Assembly: GCA_000711775.1 (NCBI GenBank)
Contig: ARYC01001125.1
Span: 1 to 64,000 of the forward strand
Length of the DNA stretch: 64,000 bases
Source: Oxytricha trifallax
Taxonomy: Eukaryota > Ciliophora > Spirotrichea > Sporadotrichida > Oxytrichidae
Direction of reading: 5' to 3'
In this document: in pieces, positions 33,619 to 45,061 of the stretch
How the letters are laid out: each line of letters starts with the position of its first letter
How positions within the stretch are numbered: the stretch's first letter is position 1
The notes under the pieces: model-generated
The model's input: only the letters and a program-made list of their open reading frames with translations
What the model was told of the DNA's origin: nothing
The model's database searches: none
Translations under genes and position numbers: made by a program

Positions 33619-36515
33619 TCAAAGTTCGATGCCTTTTGTAGTATGTTATATAACTTTCCTTATTTTCTATAAAGGTTTGAGATTTTAATCCCGCTTCTCT
33701 TAAGCTTCTTATTAAGGAGATATAATTTAACTATTTAACTATACTTTCATAGTAGAGTATTAGGTATTAAACTGCATATTATGACTATCAAAAGTAGCCA
33801 TAAAATTTTAATTAGCATTAGAATTCGAGTTAGCCCCGAATTAATTATTTTATTGTGATTAGGAAGCTGTTTAAGTTTAATGAATATGATTTAAATGATT
33901 GGAGTTTTGTGATCTTAAAATTGTGCGATTAAAACTTTAAATCTCTTTGCTAAAACTATTAACTTCTTTCTTTACAGTTTCCAGATTTAAAGGCTTAACA
34001 GGCTTTACTTGAGATTTGTAAATGTTTAGTCCATCTTGAATAGTTTATAGATACATTTTTGAGAAATCTTTGGATTTCTAAGGATTTGGCTACTGTGTTA
34101 ACTAATGTTTATCTATTAGTTTATTCTTATCGTTTCTTTCACTTTTACATTTTAAATTTTTCAAGGGATTGTTTAGTGTCTAATAACTTTGGGTTTGTCC
34201 ATTTTGTTAACCAAAAGTATCAAGCTTTTTTAATAAATCAAATCCCTTTTCTGGAGAGTCAGAGTTTTTGAATTTCTTATTAGTAAGTTACTTTACCCAT
34301 TAATCACTCATAATATCTTTAATCGTGTAAAACTCAAAATTCAAGGCTTTACCATTTTTGATATTCTTATAATAAAAATTTTCTATAAACTGATAACTGT
34401 TTAATATATAAAATTAGCATTTATACAATATTTGAGGTTCCTTGTTAAAGCAATTGATTATCAACCTCATGGACTTATGTTTCAAGTTTTCTTCTCTATT
34501 CAATAAATATATTTCTTATTCTTCCCTAATAATCTTTAGCACCAAGCAATGATACTCCATGCTACCCATTTATCTAAGCCTAAGAAGAATTAGTCTTCTT
34601 TAATACTTTCTCTAATTTTGAAATTCTTTGATCTTTAAGCGGTGAATTATTCGCTTGATAGTTTTACTTTATTTCATTGAGAGTTTCTTATTTTAGTTTG
34701 TTTTTACCAAAACCAAGAAGAGATGGTTAGCTGTAAGCTGCTCGTTTTAAAGTTGGGACATCATTATTAAAAGTATTTTAATTTTATGAGGGTGCCTATT
34801 ATTATTTAAATTAGGGTTATGCTGTAAATTGGCGTTTACTGTCAAAATTTTATACAAGCGGTAATGCTTATCTTAAGGATTATTAATGAGATTACAATCT
34901 ATCGATTTATGTTTAGACTTGATAATCTTCTAGTTTTTCTTCATTGTCCTCGTTAATAACTTCTTAATTTTCAGCAGCAGACAAAATTTCCATCAAAATA
35001 TCAATTTCATTAAAAGGATGTACTTCTTCATTTTAACTTGCCTTCCTCATTCCCATGTGTTCATAATTAGCCTACTTTTTACGATATATCTAATTAAATA
35101 TTTCAAGGTTTGGATCTATTGCCTTAATTTTCTTTAACTCGTCCATTAAATTTTCGACATTCTTTCTAAGTTTAGCTTGCCTAGGATTTACAAAAACTTA
35201 CTGCCTTAATCCCTTCAAATCAGCAGCTTTTATCTGCTTATTTTAATGAACAATATTTTCGATTTATTTTTACTGCTCATACTCTTCAATCGCATTCAGC
35301 TCGTCATTTACGATTTCTTCTATCTATTAAGTCCTTAAATCTCTTTTTCTCAGAGTACGTTTCAATTATTCATCATACCCCATTGAATTCACATTTTAAT
35401 TTTGTAAACTTTACTCATCTCTAATATCAATGAAATTCATGTCTTAATTGCCTTTTACTTTAGTGTTATTTTATGTATAATTGTTCAGGTTGTTCAAAGT
35501 ACTTTAAAATTAAGAGAAGTCTTCAATATTCCTATGCTATCTCTAATTGTTCATTTAAGTGACGTTTCCTTTAAACTTCTAATTTTAACTTTTGCTTCTA
35601 TTCCCTGTAGAATTTCGCTACCCTCCTAATTTGGAATTCGTTTCAAGCTCTTCAAGTTAATTAACCAAATCTGGATCTGATGCTTAATATTAATCGCTAG
35701 TCAGATAAATAAATTTTGGTGAAGAAATTCCATTCATTTCTAACTCTCTTTATCTATCTTGTCTGATTTGATTCATAAAGTATTAAAATTCCTCTTTTGA
35801 CATTCGTTTGCCATCATTCAAGTCATTGTTTTGATGCAAATACTTGTTTATTATTTGAATTTTTTACTACAAAAAGTTAAATTAACTTTAAATTTTACTT
35901 TGAAAAAGTCTAGGATATTTTTTTCTTTCAATGTTTCCTTTTTTGCATTGAATTGAGGATCTTTAAAGTAAGATTTCAATAAATTTGGTCCTGATCCAAA
36001 TTTTATTATTTCTTATTAATAAAAGATAAATACACTGAAAAATAATTAATTAATTCAAATTACTCTTATATCTAGCGATTCTTTTAAATTAGTTCTCTTC
36101 TTTCCTTTCTATTATATAATTTGACTTTTTGTTTATCCAAGTCTTCAATTACTTCAAGAGGCTATAAAAAATCAATAAAAATATGGGAATGTTGTTTATA
36201 AGATAATTTTAAATGAAGTGTTTTATATAATTTTCCCATACCTTTTCATTAACTTGGTGCTGTTCATTTAGCATTAAATTAAGAAACTAAATAAATAAAA
36301 TTTAATATTAGCACGCTGAAAAGTCTATTTCCAGTCCTCATTCTATCTAATCTGAAATCTGCATTTGTTCTATCAATAAATAGTAAGATTTACAATAACT
36401 TATGTTTCAATATATAGTCTTACAAGAAAAATGTAAGTTCTTATCCTTCTAACTATCGTCTCTAAGATGTTCTTTTTTATTTTGCAATGGTTCTTTGCAA
36501 TCGTTTTAGTTTCAT
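33619..36515 (-). CDS. Large Q/N-rich coiled-coil protein, function unknown
   Basis: ATG 36513-36515 (MKLKRLQRTIAKQKRTSQ) to TGA 33619-33621. A TGA-free frame of more than 1.3 kb covers about 35450-34350, strong evidence of coding in the ciliate code. Composition is Gln/Asn/Lys/Glu-rich with long helical stretches (TLRKRDLRTQQIEEIVNDEL; FIEQRRKLETQVHEVDNQLL). Several AT-rich gaps (near 36320-36150, 36080-36000, 35900-35860 and 34330) interrupt the frame and are probable introns or IESs with unresolved edges. Estimated product 850-900 residues. No domain recognised. Confidence 0.55.
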
Positions 36516-36644
36516 TATTTCAATTAAAAAAGTTATAACTATTTTAAAAATATTTATTAAGTTAACTTTATAGAGATGATCACTGTCGAAGAAATTTCTT
36601 CTTAAATAAGGAATAAATGAAATTAAGATTAAAATAAGCATTAT

Positions 36645-37060
36645 TGCTAAAATATAATTGATTTGGAATTAGTAATTGAAATTATATTAATATAATTTCA
36701 AATTTTTTGCAGTTAATTTTATGAAAACCTGGACAAAATTGTACTTGTTTGAAAGAGAATTCAAAATTAGGTGACTTTACTATTGGCGGCACCCCTCTAT
36801 CGCATCCCTGAAGCGAGATAACTCAACTTTAATTTTTGGTGATTTGTTTAGTTGATTTTAATGCCAAAATTAAAGTTGAGTTAACTCGCTCAGGTGATGC
36901 GATAGAGGGTTACCGCCAATAGTAAAGTCCAGCTAATTTTAAATTCTCTATCAAACAAGTACCATATTGTCTAGGTTTCAAGAAAGTTAACTGCCACGAA
37001 TTTGTAATTATATTAATTTAATTTCAATTATTATTTCCAAATCAATTGTATTTTAAGCAA
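36645..37060. mobile_element. Long-armed inverted-repeat element (MITE-like), copy 1
   Basis: About 416 bp with two arms of about 195 bp that are reverse complements at roughly 85%. The inner arm contains TTTACTATTGGCGG...CTCTATCGCATC; its partner reads GATGCGATAGAG...CCGCCAATAGTAAA. The loop is about 30 bp (near 36840-36870). No protein is encoded. The GC-rich inner core differs sharply from surrounding DNA. A related copy lies at 52130-52500. Confidence 0.85.
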
Positions 37061-39131
37061 ATATTATCTGATGTGCCTTCAACCGACTTATTGATTAAGT
37101 TAAGAAAGCAGTTGTGTGCAAAAAACGAAGGGAATAGTGACTATCCACCAGGCAAAGATTTTTCCCATTACCTTAAAATTGAGTTAATTTTCTGGCTTTT
37201 ACTCTGAATCTGGGTAAACTTCTTAAACTGAAGTAAAATAATTGGCAAGAGAGAGCCCAATTAAGGATCCAATACTACAATGAGTCGAAGATAAAGGAAG
37301 TCCCATATAAGAGCCAACCATTAAAAATTCATATCATTCTTATATTCATAAGTTATATGTAAATTTAGTCATTATGGAGATCGATGTAGCAAATTGAGAG
37401 CAAAATCCTTTCTGGTAATCGAGCTAAATAACCTTTTTTCCAATTGTTTCAAGCACTCTACCTCCCAAAGTCATGAGTCCAAGTGCCATAGTGATTGAAC
37501 CAATCAAATACACAATTTCTTAGTCATATCCAAAGATTTTGAATGTGCTTAAGAGTGGTGTAATAGAATTGGCTATGTTATGAGATCCATTTGCAATACA
37601 AAACTGGAAGGTAGTAATTATGTTTAAGTATTTAAACACAATAGTCAATTGTTCCTCGATTATTTCTTTGGTTTTTATGTTAAGAGGTAAAGTTTTTATT
37701 TTGGTTTCATGTGGTGGATAGTATTTATCAAAAGCTTATGGAATGATTATTGATGGAGATCTCTCATTTTTCATTTACAGTTCCTGATAGTTGTTTGAAT
37801 TTAAAACTAGATCTTTCTATGAGCCTTTTGATATAATAGTCTCACTTCTCTCAGTTCTTCCTATATAAGCTGAGCTGGTACTAAGAGATCTGTAAAAGTT
37901 AAGTCTTTACTTGTTTTATCTGTCCTCTTCACTTAGTTGAGAAAGGAGAGATTCTTTAGCACCTTCGAATCTTGCAACAGGCACGAGGGTTTCTATGAAA
38001 TCTGTGCTCCATGGCTTAAAAATGGAGGTTAAAATCTCATCCTTTTGAAGTTTATTGAAATGGTTCAATATTGCGAGTCTTGAATAAGCAAAGCCTGCAT
38101 AAAAGGATACAAGCAATTTATAAAAAACCAATAAATTTATTGTAAAAACAAATTTAATTGCAAGTAGAGGGAGTTCCTATAAATCAAGTTATAAAATGAA
38201 GAGACTTACCATCCTTATAACATAAACATTTTATCAAATATCAAAGATGATGTTAAAATTAGGATTGTCGAGAAAGCAATTCCTGAAAGAGTTGATGCCA
38301 TCGTCATTCTAACTTTGAAAGAAAAGTTTTAGTGATTTAGAATGTAAAATATTTTTTATCGTTAATTTAACTATTTCAACTTTAATTTTTGGGTTTACTT
38401 GCAGACAAAAACCAGAATGATGCATGTTAAAGATGCAGAAACTAATGGGGATAGGAACCTAAAATTTAGATAATTATTAGATGTTGAGAATAATTACCAT
38501 GACAAAACAATTTATTATAGCTGTGTAGAATTTAAGTTACTAATGCCAACTCCTATTAATCCTGCTCCAAGAAGAGCGCCTACCATAGATAATTAATATT
38601 ATGTTTAAAATTTTAAGAGTGAGTTCCTGAGATAGGGAATCCCATAACTGATGATAGAATTGTGAAGCCAACAGTGCTTATCTATTAATCATCAAATTAG
38701 TTATAATTAAGGAAGCCATATTTATTTAAATTTTGGATATATTCTAAACTTACTGTTACTGAAAGCATCATGGATTTTTGAATTTCAAGAGGAATGTTGT
38801 TAAAGTTTAGGATTATGTTTTAAGATAAGGTAGTACTGACTTGTTTAGAGCAATAAAATGCAATAAACTTTTAAAATACAATATAATATGCTCCTATAAA
38901 CTCAAAGATTCCTCCAAGGAGTAGCTATAAAAAATTATCAATATCTCAGAAAAGTATTATTTTGAGATTTCCTAATTATTCACTTTTAAAACTTACGCAT
39001 TATTTGAGAGAAAGTGAACCACTGCTGTAAGTCGTGGCAAGCGCATCTGTCTCATTCGAACCAATTGAGAAACTTAAAACTGACCCGAGAACTATCATAG
39101 TCCATAAGTATATCTGATCAGGGATAGCCAT
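37042..39131 (-). CDS. PiT-family sodium/phosphate transporter (SLC20/PHO-4)
   Basis: ATG 39129-39131 (MAIPDQIYLWTMIVLGSV) with the first family signature FSIGSNETDALATTYSSGSL. It continues with GGIFEFIGAYY, GFPISGTHS, SWFLSPLVSASLTC, a long hydrophilic central loop (about 38100-37650), and the duplicated half: FQFCIANGSHNIANSITPLL, MGLPLSSTHCSIGSLIGLSL, KIFAWWIVTIPF. Known: PiT proteins are multi-pass phosphate symporters with inverted duplicated PD001131 repeats. Introns are GTAAG-type. IES at 37324-37374. The in-frame TGA (37042-37044) falls inside the arm of the adjacent inverted-repeat element, so the true 3' end may differ. Confidence 0.92.
37324..37374. other. IES in PiT gene, pointer CATTA
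   Basis: 51 bp between CATTA at 37319-37323 and 37370-37374; contains TGA in frame. Excision joins FATSISIM to VGSYMGLPLSSTHC, restoring the second PiT signature. Confidence 0.85.
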
Positions 39132-39464
39132 GCGATATATGCGGAAAAAGCGAAGTGATTAATGAATTATCTAATTATAATCCTTTAATAAGGAAATATC
39201 TTAAAATCAAAAATTATCTTATATAGTATTGCTTATCTAATTAAATTGCTGATCTAAGCTGATCCTAATTACGTAAGCAAATAAATATCCTCAAAATTGG
39301 GATGACGTAATAAAATTATAGTAATTAATACATTTCTTAAGCTTATATTTTTGTAGGATCTTAATATCCATTAATTTAATTTTATAGAATCAAACATTTG
39401 AAATTAACATTTAGATTGCATGATTTTGAAATGAAGAAATTAATATTTTTTGTCTAAAATCGTA
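39132..39464. other. AT-rich spacer
   Basis: 333 bp; nothing supportable. Confidence 0.5.
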
Positions 39465-40578
39465 ATCAAATTGGGTTCTCTAAATCATCCAAATTAGGTC
39501 CAGTACCACCATACTCTTATGGAATGTTTTCTGGGTCAATATTTTTAATCATTTCTTGATAGTAGTTCTTGCCAGGGAATTTGAATTTTGCCTTTGTAAC
39601 TTCATGAATAAAGGGCTTTACTCCAGTGTACATTGCATTGAAAAGAAATCCTGATCTTATGAAGAACATGCCACCCAATCTTTCAGCATAATTGTTCTGT
39701 AGATAAATTAAAATAAATTGAAGAATTTTACTGATAAAATTGGTGCTATCTTTGAGATTTGCTTTAGGTCAAGTTACTGTAGCCTACACTATTTAAGTCA
39801 ATATCATGATAAATTAGTCAGCATTTTTCTTCATTCTAATAAGATAAATTAATACTAAAAAAATGCTTACTTAACACAGACTCTGTCTAAAACGTAAGTC
39901 ATGAATTTCTGAATATTTTTCAAGTCTGTTTAAGCAGGATTGTATCTATTTCCCTTGAAGTATAATAGAGTTCTTCCTGCTCTATCATGTCCATATATAA
40001 ATGCAATTTTCATGCCAATTTCTTTCTGAATGTCTGAAGGATCAATATCATGAAATCCCATATCAACTCTCCATTTCTCTGTGGTAACTAATCTATCGTA
40101 AGCTTCATCAACACTTTAAAATACACTTTATAATAAGTTACAAATTTATAATAAAGAGTAGTCTAAATTAAAATTTCACTCCAATTGAATGACTTTACGT
40201 ATCTTAAAACGTGATTCAAGCTTAAATATTCCAAGCCAACAGCATCAACTTTAGCTCTTAATTTATAATAAGCTTCTTTTTGTGGTTCTGTGCACCTTTC
40301 AATGCACCATTTCGTCCACTCACCATTGAATTTGCAATCTTCTGGAGCACAATATTCAGGATTTTCCCTCAGATACCCTGTGATTGAAGGTCCTTTAGGC
40401 GGTATTGCAATTTCTTATAATGTTTAATTCTAGTCTTATTATTAAATTTGATCTTATTAATGCTTCTCTTCTTCGACTTATATATTTGAAACTGTTTTTC
40501 TCTAAGGTGAATAATGCTAGATCTATTATTGTGTAAAAATGTTAAGCTCTAAAATTCAGCATTTGAATATTTTTGCAT
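39465..40578 (-). CDS. CRAL-TRIO (SEC14-like) lipid-binding protein
   Basis: Ends at TGA 39465-39467. The core matches the SEC14 lipid-binding fold: EKWRVDMGFHDIDPSDIQKE, IGMKIAFIYGHDRAGRTLLY (about 40010), YAERLGGMFFIRSGFLFNAM (about 39690), IKNIDPENIPQEYGGTGPN (about 39530). An N-terminal region (PEYCAPEDCKFNGEWTKWC) is Cys-rich. Known: CRAL-TRIO proteins carry hydrophobic ligands such as phosphoinositides. Introns near 39840-39870 and an AT-rich gap near 40110-40170 interrupt it. The start is uncertain: ATG 40576-40578 (MQKYSNAEFQSL) lies in a different frame from the following Gln-rich stretch, implying a small missed insert. Confidence 0.85.
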
Positions 40579-41042
40579 TAATTACTCAAATTTAATGAAT
40601 AATTTTTCATAGTTAGATTGGAGAAATAAAATTAATTCCAAAGGTTTTATCACTAATTTTTTATTTGTTAAACTAGTTAAAATTAATAATAGAAGATAAA
40701 ATACACCATAAGAGTAAATACGATGACTAATTAATATTTAAATAAAAATAAGTGTATAAAATTTAACATCAAGTAAAAATAATTCATAAAAATCTCTATC
40801 AAGAGTACTACATTTTTAATAAAAAAGATTTATAGAATTAATAAAAAAGTAGCTAGATTAAGCTTTCTTATAATATTATTCTGCATAATGGTCTTGAGAA
40901 TATATTTGTTAATCGATTTTCTACTATTAATTATTATACATCTTTGAAAATTGTTCTCGGCCAAAGCTAATTTGACTTGTGATAAAATTTAGATTATTAC
41001 AATTACATTTAATAATTTTAACTTAACTTTTTACTATAAATT
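40579..41042. other. AT-rich spacer
   Basis: 464 bp, extremely AT-rich; nothing supportable. Confidence 0.5.
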
Positions 41043-42448
41043 TCACAAATAAAAAATTTAAATATGTTAAATACTTGGTATTTGCTATTATCCTTACATA
41101 ACTTCATTTTAACTGACTTAATAATTTTACTCTTATCTACCCATTTGATTTTATGAAACTTACTTAGGTTTTGTTTCCTTCATGCTTTCCTTTAATTTTT
41201 CATCATTAAATGGCTGAAATTTAAATAGCTAGTTTTGTATAATATTCATTTGCTTGGCAAATGTTTTAAAAGCACAGAATGATTTTGCAAATTCTAAGCC
41301 TAAATTATGAGCAAGTTAATTATAGAAATTGCCTGGTTTTGGTTCTACTTCAATTTACACTTTCATAAATTAAGGTTTAAAATATTCAGATTTATAGGGT
41401 AAAAAATGTTTGATAAAATAATTTACTAAAAGTTTAGCAGTTCTATCGAGCACTCTAGAAATTCCAATTGTAATATTCAAGCTTTATATATCCTTGCAGC
41501 CTTTTTTGACTAGTTAAAATACCATCGCTTGAGATTTAGATTTTTCTTCATGGAAGTTGCTTCTTAACATTTTAATCTAACTTTTAATTGAAATGATAGA
41601 ATAAATTTCCATAAATGCGTCCAATTTCAATATGTCAGTGTCATTTTTAAATTTCCATTTAAATACTATTAGAAATATAGCAAAATTAAATTGAATATCT
41701 ATATATTATTCAGTGTCTCTATTAATTGACGTCAATGTTTCCTGATTTCTAGTGAATAACATCCATTAATTATACTTATGAGTTGAATTCAACAATTCAA
41801 TAACAAACTCCTTTTCCATGTTTAAGTTGAAATCAACATAAAACGTGAATGGTTTTTAAGACTTTCCCTTTTTAGAGGTACCGAAGTATATAGCCTCAGT
41901 TGATTCAGCTTTTTGGAAAATTCTTAGACCATCATGAATTTTAGTCACTTTGAATTTTAGTTATTCAGGGCATGTCGCTAAAAGAAATTCAGTTATTTTT
42001 TCCATTCTCTCTTCTATACATAAGGGGATGATTTAGGGAGGTTTATCATTCTTGGTCATTTTTTGAGTAAGCTTGTTTTATATGATTTTTCATTTAAAAA
42101 TATAAAGCTAAAATAAATTAGATGCATATTATATTTGAGTTTAGTACCGACTATTAATTGAATAGAGCGTTTTTCTGGACTCTAAGAATCCCTGATTATC
42201 GATAATGATCTATCGTTTTAAAATAAAGCTTTAAAAAATAATAATAGTATTAATCTATCGTTGAGGGAATCATTCATAGTGATTCTATTTAATGAACTTT
42301 CTTGAATTGGTGAAAGTTAGCCTCTTAAGATTTTAGAGTTATAGTTAGATTGTTATCCCTGAAATTATGAATATTAAAATTTCTCAGAAGATTGTTTTTT
42401 ACTCCTGGGTGGAGAGTTTGTTAATCCAGTAAATGTAGGTTCTGCCAT
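41043..42448 (-). CDS. Unknown protein, Ser/Gln-rich N-terminus plus 300-residue globular part
   Basis: ATG 42446-42448 (MAEPTFTGLTNSPPRSKKQS). A 45-bp IES (42218-42262) and a probable intron starting GTCGGTACTAAA (about 42145-42067) separate it from the main block, TGA-free from 42068 to 41043-41045 with a Gln-rich tail. The main block (CIEERMEKITEFLLATCPEQ; AIYFGTSKKGKSQKPFTFYV; NFYNQLAHNLGLEFAKSF) looks globular, perhaps a lipid-binding or START-like fold, but I cannot assign it. The ATG at 42057-42059 is an alternative start if the two parts are separate genes. About 420 residues. Confidence 0.6.
42218..42262. other. IES with unusually long 10-bp pointer ATCTATCGTT
   Basis: ATCTATCGTT at 42208-42217 and 42253-42262; the unit is 45 bp. 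Excision gives NDSLNDRSLSIIRDSQSPEK in frame. Confidence 0.8.
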
Positions 42449-42597
42449 ATTTCCTATTCTTGAATAAGTTATGATTTTATTAATAAATTGAATTGAATCA
42501 CTACTTATAATTCAAATTTAAATTAGAGTTTAATCTCAACTTATCAACTTTTGAAATCTAATAAAGTTATAACTTAATTCTTTCTTAACTTAGTAAA

Positions 42598-42888
42598 ATG
42601 AAAGCCAATGTACATGTAAGAGACCAGATGTTTCCAATATTTTGTGGTTCTGGAACCCAGAAACTCAGATGGCTCTCCGATGTAGCGCTACATCGTTATG
42701 AGCATTTCTTCAACGTTGACCCTGGCCTTGCAAAGGGTATGAGATATGAAAATGGTGCTTTGATAGACATGGACTCAATAATATGCGATAAACTTGAAAA
42801 TGAGATTCATATATGGGTTATACTCAAAGAAGATCTGGCATTGATGGAATCTGAATAATAAAAATAACTGGAAAGCTAGATGAATTGA
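42598..42888 (+). CDS. Small conserved-looking protein, unassigned
   Basis: ATG 42598 to TGA 42886-42888, 96 residues, uninterrupted, clearly GC-richer than the flanks. The sequence (VHVRDQMFPIFCGSGTQKLR; WLSDVALHRYEHFFNVDPGL; GALIDMDSIICDKL; HIWVILKED) has the pattern of a compact, conserved globular domain rather than low complexity. I have a sense of related small eukaryotic domains but cannot name one reliably. It is divergent from the minus-strand gene starting at 42448, 149 bp away. Confidence 0.65.
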
Positions 42889-43112
42889 AGGGAGACATTA
42901 AATAACTCATTGAATAATTTCAAATAAATAATAAAGAGATAAAGTGTGAATTTTAACTCATTTTGCCATGATAACTAAGCTATTTGATTCTTTTTTGTTA
43001 ATTTTAATCAGTATATTTTAGAATTTCTTGCATCAATGTTTAGTATAAGTTAAGAATCAACAGAATTATCTAATCAATTTAATTAATTTATTCTAATTCT
43101 TGTGTAAATTCT

Positions 43113-44365
43113 TCAATATTTTATGTCAAATTCAATTTCTTCATCATCTTAGTCAAATTTCTCAATCTCCTCATCCTCTGATATACTTTTTTCTGTTTCC
43201 ATCTTTTTAATCCTCAAAGAAGATGACTCTCTACCAATATTCCCAAAAGTATTAGTAACGTTACTCTGACTTTAGAATTTATTTTCTATGACCTTTTGAA
43301 TGTCTGACATAAAATTATCATCATTCACTAAGATTTCGCGGATCTTGTCAAGGCTTTAATTGTCCTCCGCCTCTTCAATATCGTCTAGATACTTTTTGTT
43401 TTTAGGGATGCTCAACATTTTAGTAAGTTCCCGCTATATCATAAAAAAGTATAATTGCAATTGTATTTGTGAATCATCTAAGAAATATCTTACTAATCTT
43501 TCTTTTCTAAAGACAGCTCTTAACGCTTAGTCTTTTCTACATTTGGTGAATCTTGATATAATTTGAATTTTTAAGTAAAATAATTTTAAATCTTCCACTA
43601 GTTACTCCTCCAAAGTATTAAAGAATTTGCTTTTAGTTCTACTTTCGTTATTCTAAAGTTTATATGAAGAGAGCACTCCAGCATCGACCCCAATTCCTGA
43701 ACTCTATCTAAATTATGATGAGCTTTCAGTTTTTCTTGGACCATTATTATTATATGAATCCCTCAACTATTGCAATCTATTTCTATCCAGATCATCCTAA
43801 TCTTACTTGATTTCTTCGTCGTAGTTATATGATTGCACTTCCATCATCATTTAGTGTTTTTTGCTATTATTGTTCAAGTCATTTCCCTCGAATGTTTGTT
43901 AAAGTTATGTGTTCATGCTATTTCCTAGAAATCTCTGTGGTTTATATTAAGGGCTTTGATTGGTAGCTGTGTTGGGCAAGAACTACATAGAAGTTATCAA
44001 ATTGTTTTAAACTGCGTATGTTTAAGGCAAACTCTGCCCTAATTCCAAATTACTCATTTAATCATATCTATTTTTCCTGTAATGCAGGGGATCAAATTTC
44101 TTTTAGTTTATCATTGTTACAGGAGCTCTTGGTTACTAACTGGTAAATTGAGATCTATTCTGCGTTCCCAGATCAAATTAATTGTTCGCAATTTAAAAAT
44201 ACTAGAAAGTTCAAAATAATTTTAAATTTAGTCATTGGACAGCCTATCTCGTGTTATTAGAACAGGATTTTAAAGTTAAGTATCCGTTTACACTTTTTCT
44301 TCTTCGGAGTTATTTTCTACTGAAGGGTCGTATTCACCTGTACCACCTATAGATCCTGCAAACAT
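43113..44365 (-). CDS. Q/N-rich acidic protein, function unknown
   Basis: ATG 44363-44365 (MFAGSIGGTGEYDPSVENNS) to TGA 43113-43115, about 380 residues. An AT-rich insert (about 44290-44170) and a short one (about 43430-43500) interrupt the frame. The middle is Gln/Asn-rich and disordered (MMMEVQSYNYDEEIKQDQDD). A helical segment (DLKLFYLKIQIISRFTKCRK) precedes the acidic C-terminus (EDEEIEKFDQDDEEIEFD). The segment RFTKCRKDQALRAVFRKERL hints at a basic helix, perhaps IQ-like. No family recognised. Confidence 0.55.
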
Positions 44366-45061
44366 TTAACCCAGTCAATATTTAAAATTATGATATAGTT
44401 TTGTTTAAAATATAGGGTCAAAGCAAAGGAATTTATAATTTCAGAGCTTTAATGTAAATTTAGTGTAAAAAAGGATAATTTTAATAGTATATTAATTTCT
44501 TTAATTAAAGTAATTTATTTAATATATTTTAATATAATGTTACTTTTTAATTTAACAAAATATTATTAATAATAATAATAATAATATAATCACATTGAGG
44601 TTTCTGGGGACCCCCGATCTTATTTATATGATAATATATATATATAAGGTTCAAGCCCTTCGAATCAAATCCCATATCTGCTGTATTATGACTTTTTATA
44701 TTCTCTTAAGTTTGATTCTTGTCTCTTTTAGCTTTGTCGCTTTCTTTAATAAAATATTAATATTTGCAAAAATAATTTAGATTTTACAATGATTCTGCTT
44801 ATATAAATTAGAACACATATTTAGTTTAATCCATAGATTTGAACTTTATATATTAAATTATAATGAAGTAGATAATTTTTAATAGAAATTATATGGTTTA
44901 AAATCCGAATGTAGTCTAACAATTTAATAATGAATTCTTTTAAATCTTAAAATTTCAAAATTTTATAGTATATTCCTTATGTTCCAAATCTTTTTGCATT
45001 TATTTTTTATAGGGTTTTTTGATATTGTTGCTTTTTTTCGTATTATTATTAAAATACATTT
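44366..45061. other. AT-rich spacer with a C-run motif
   Basis: About 700 bp, very AT-rich, including TAA/AAT repeats at 44560-44590. The motif GGGGACCCCCGAT with a following TA-rich palindrome and AGCCCTT (44606-44661) closely resembles 52940-52991. No gene supported. Confidence 0.4.
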
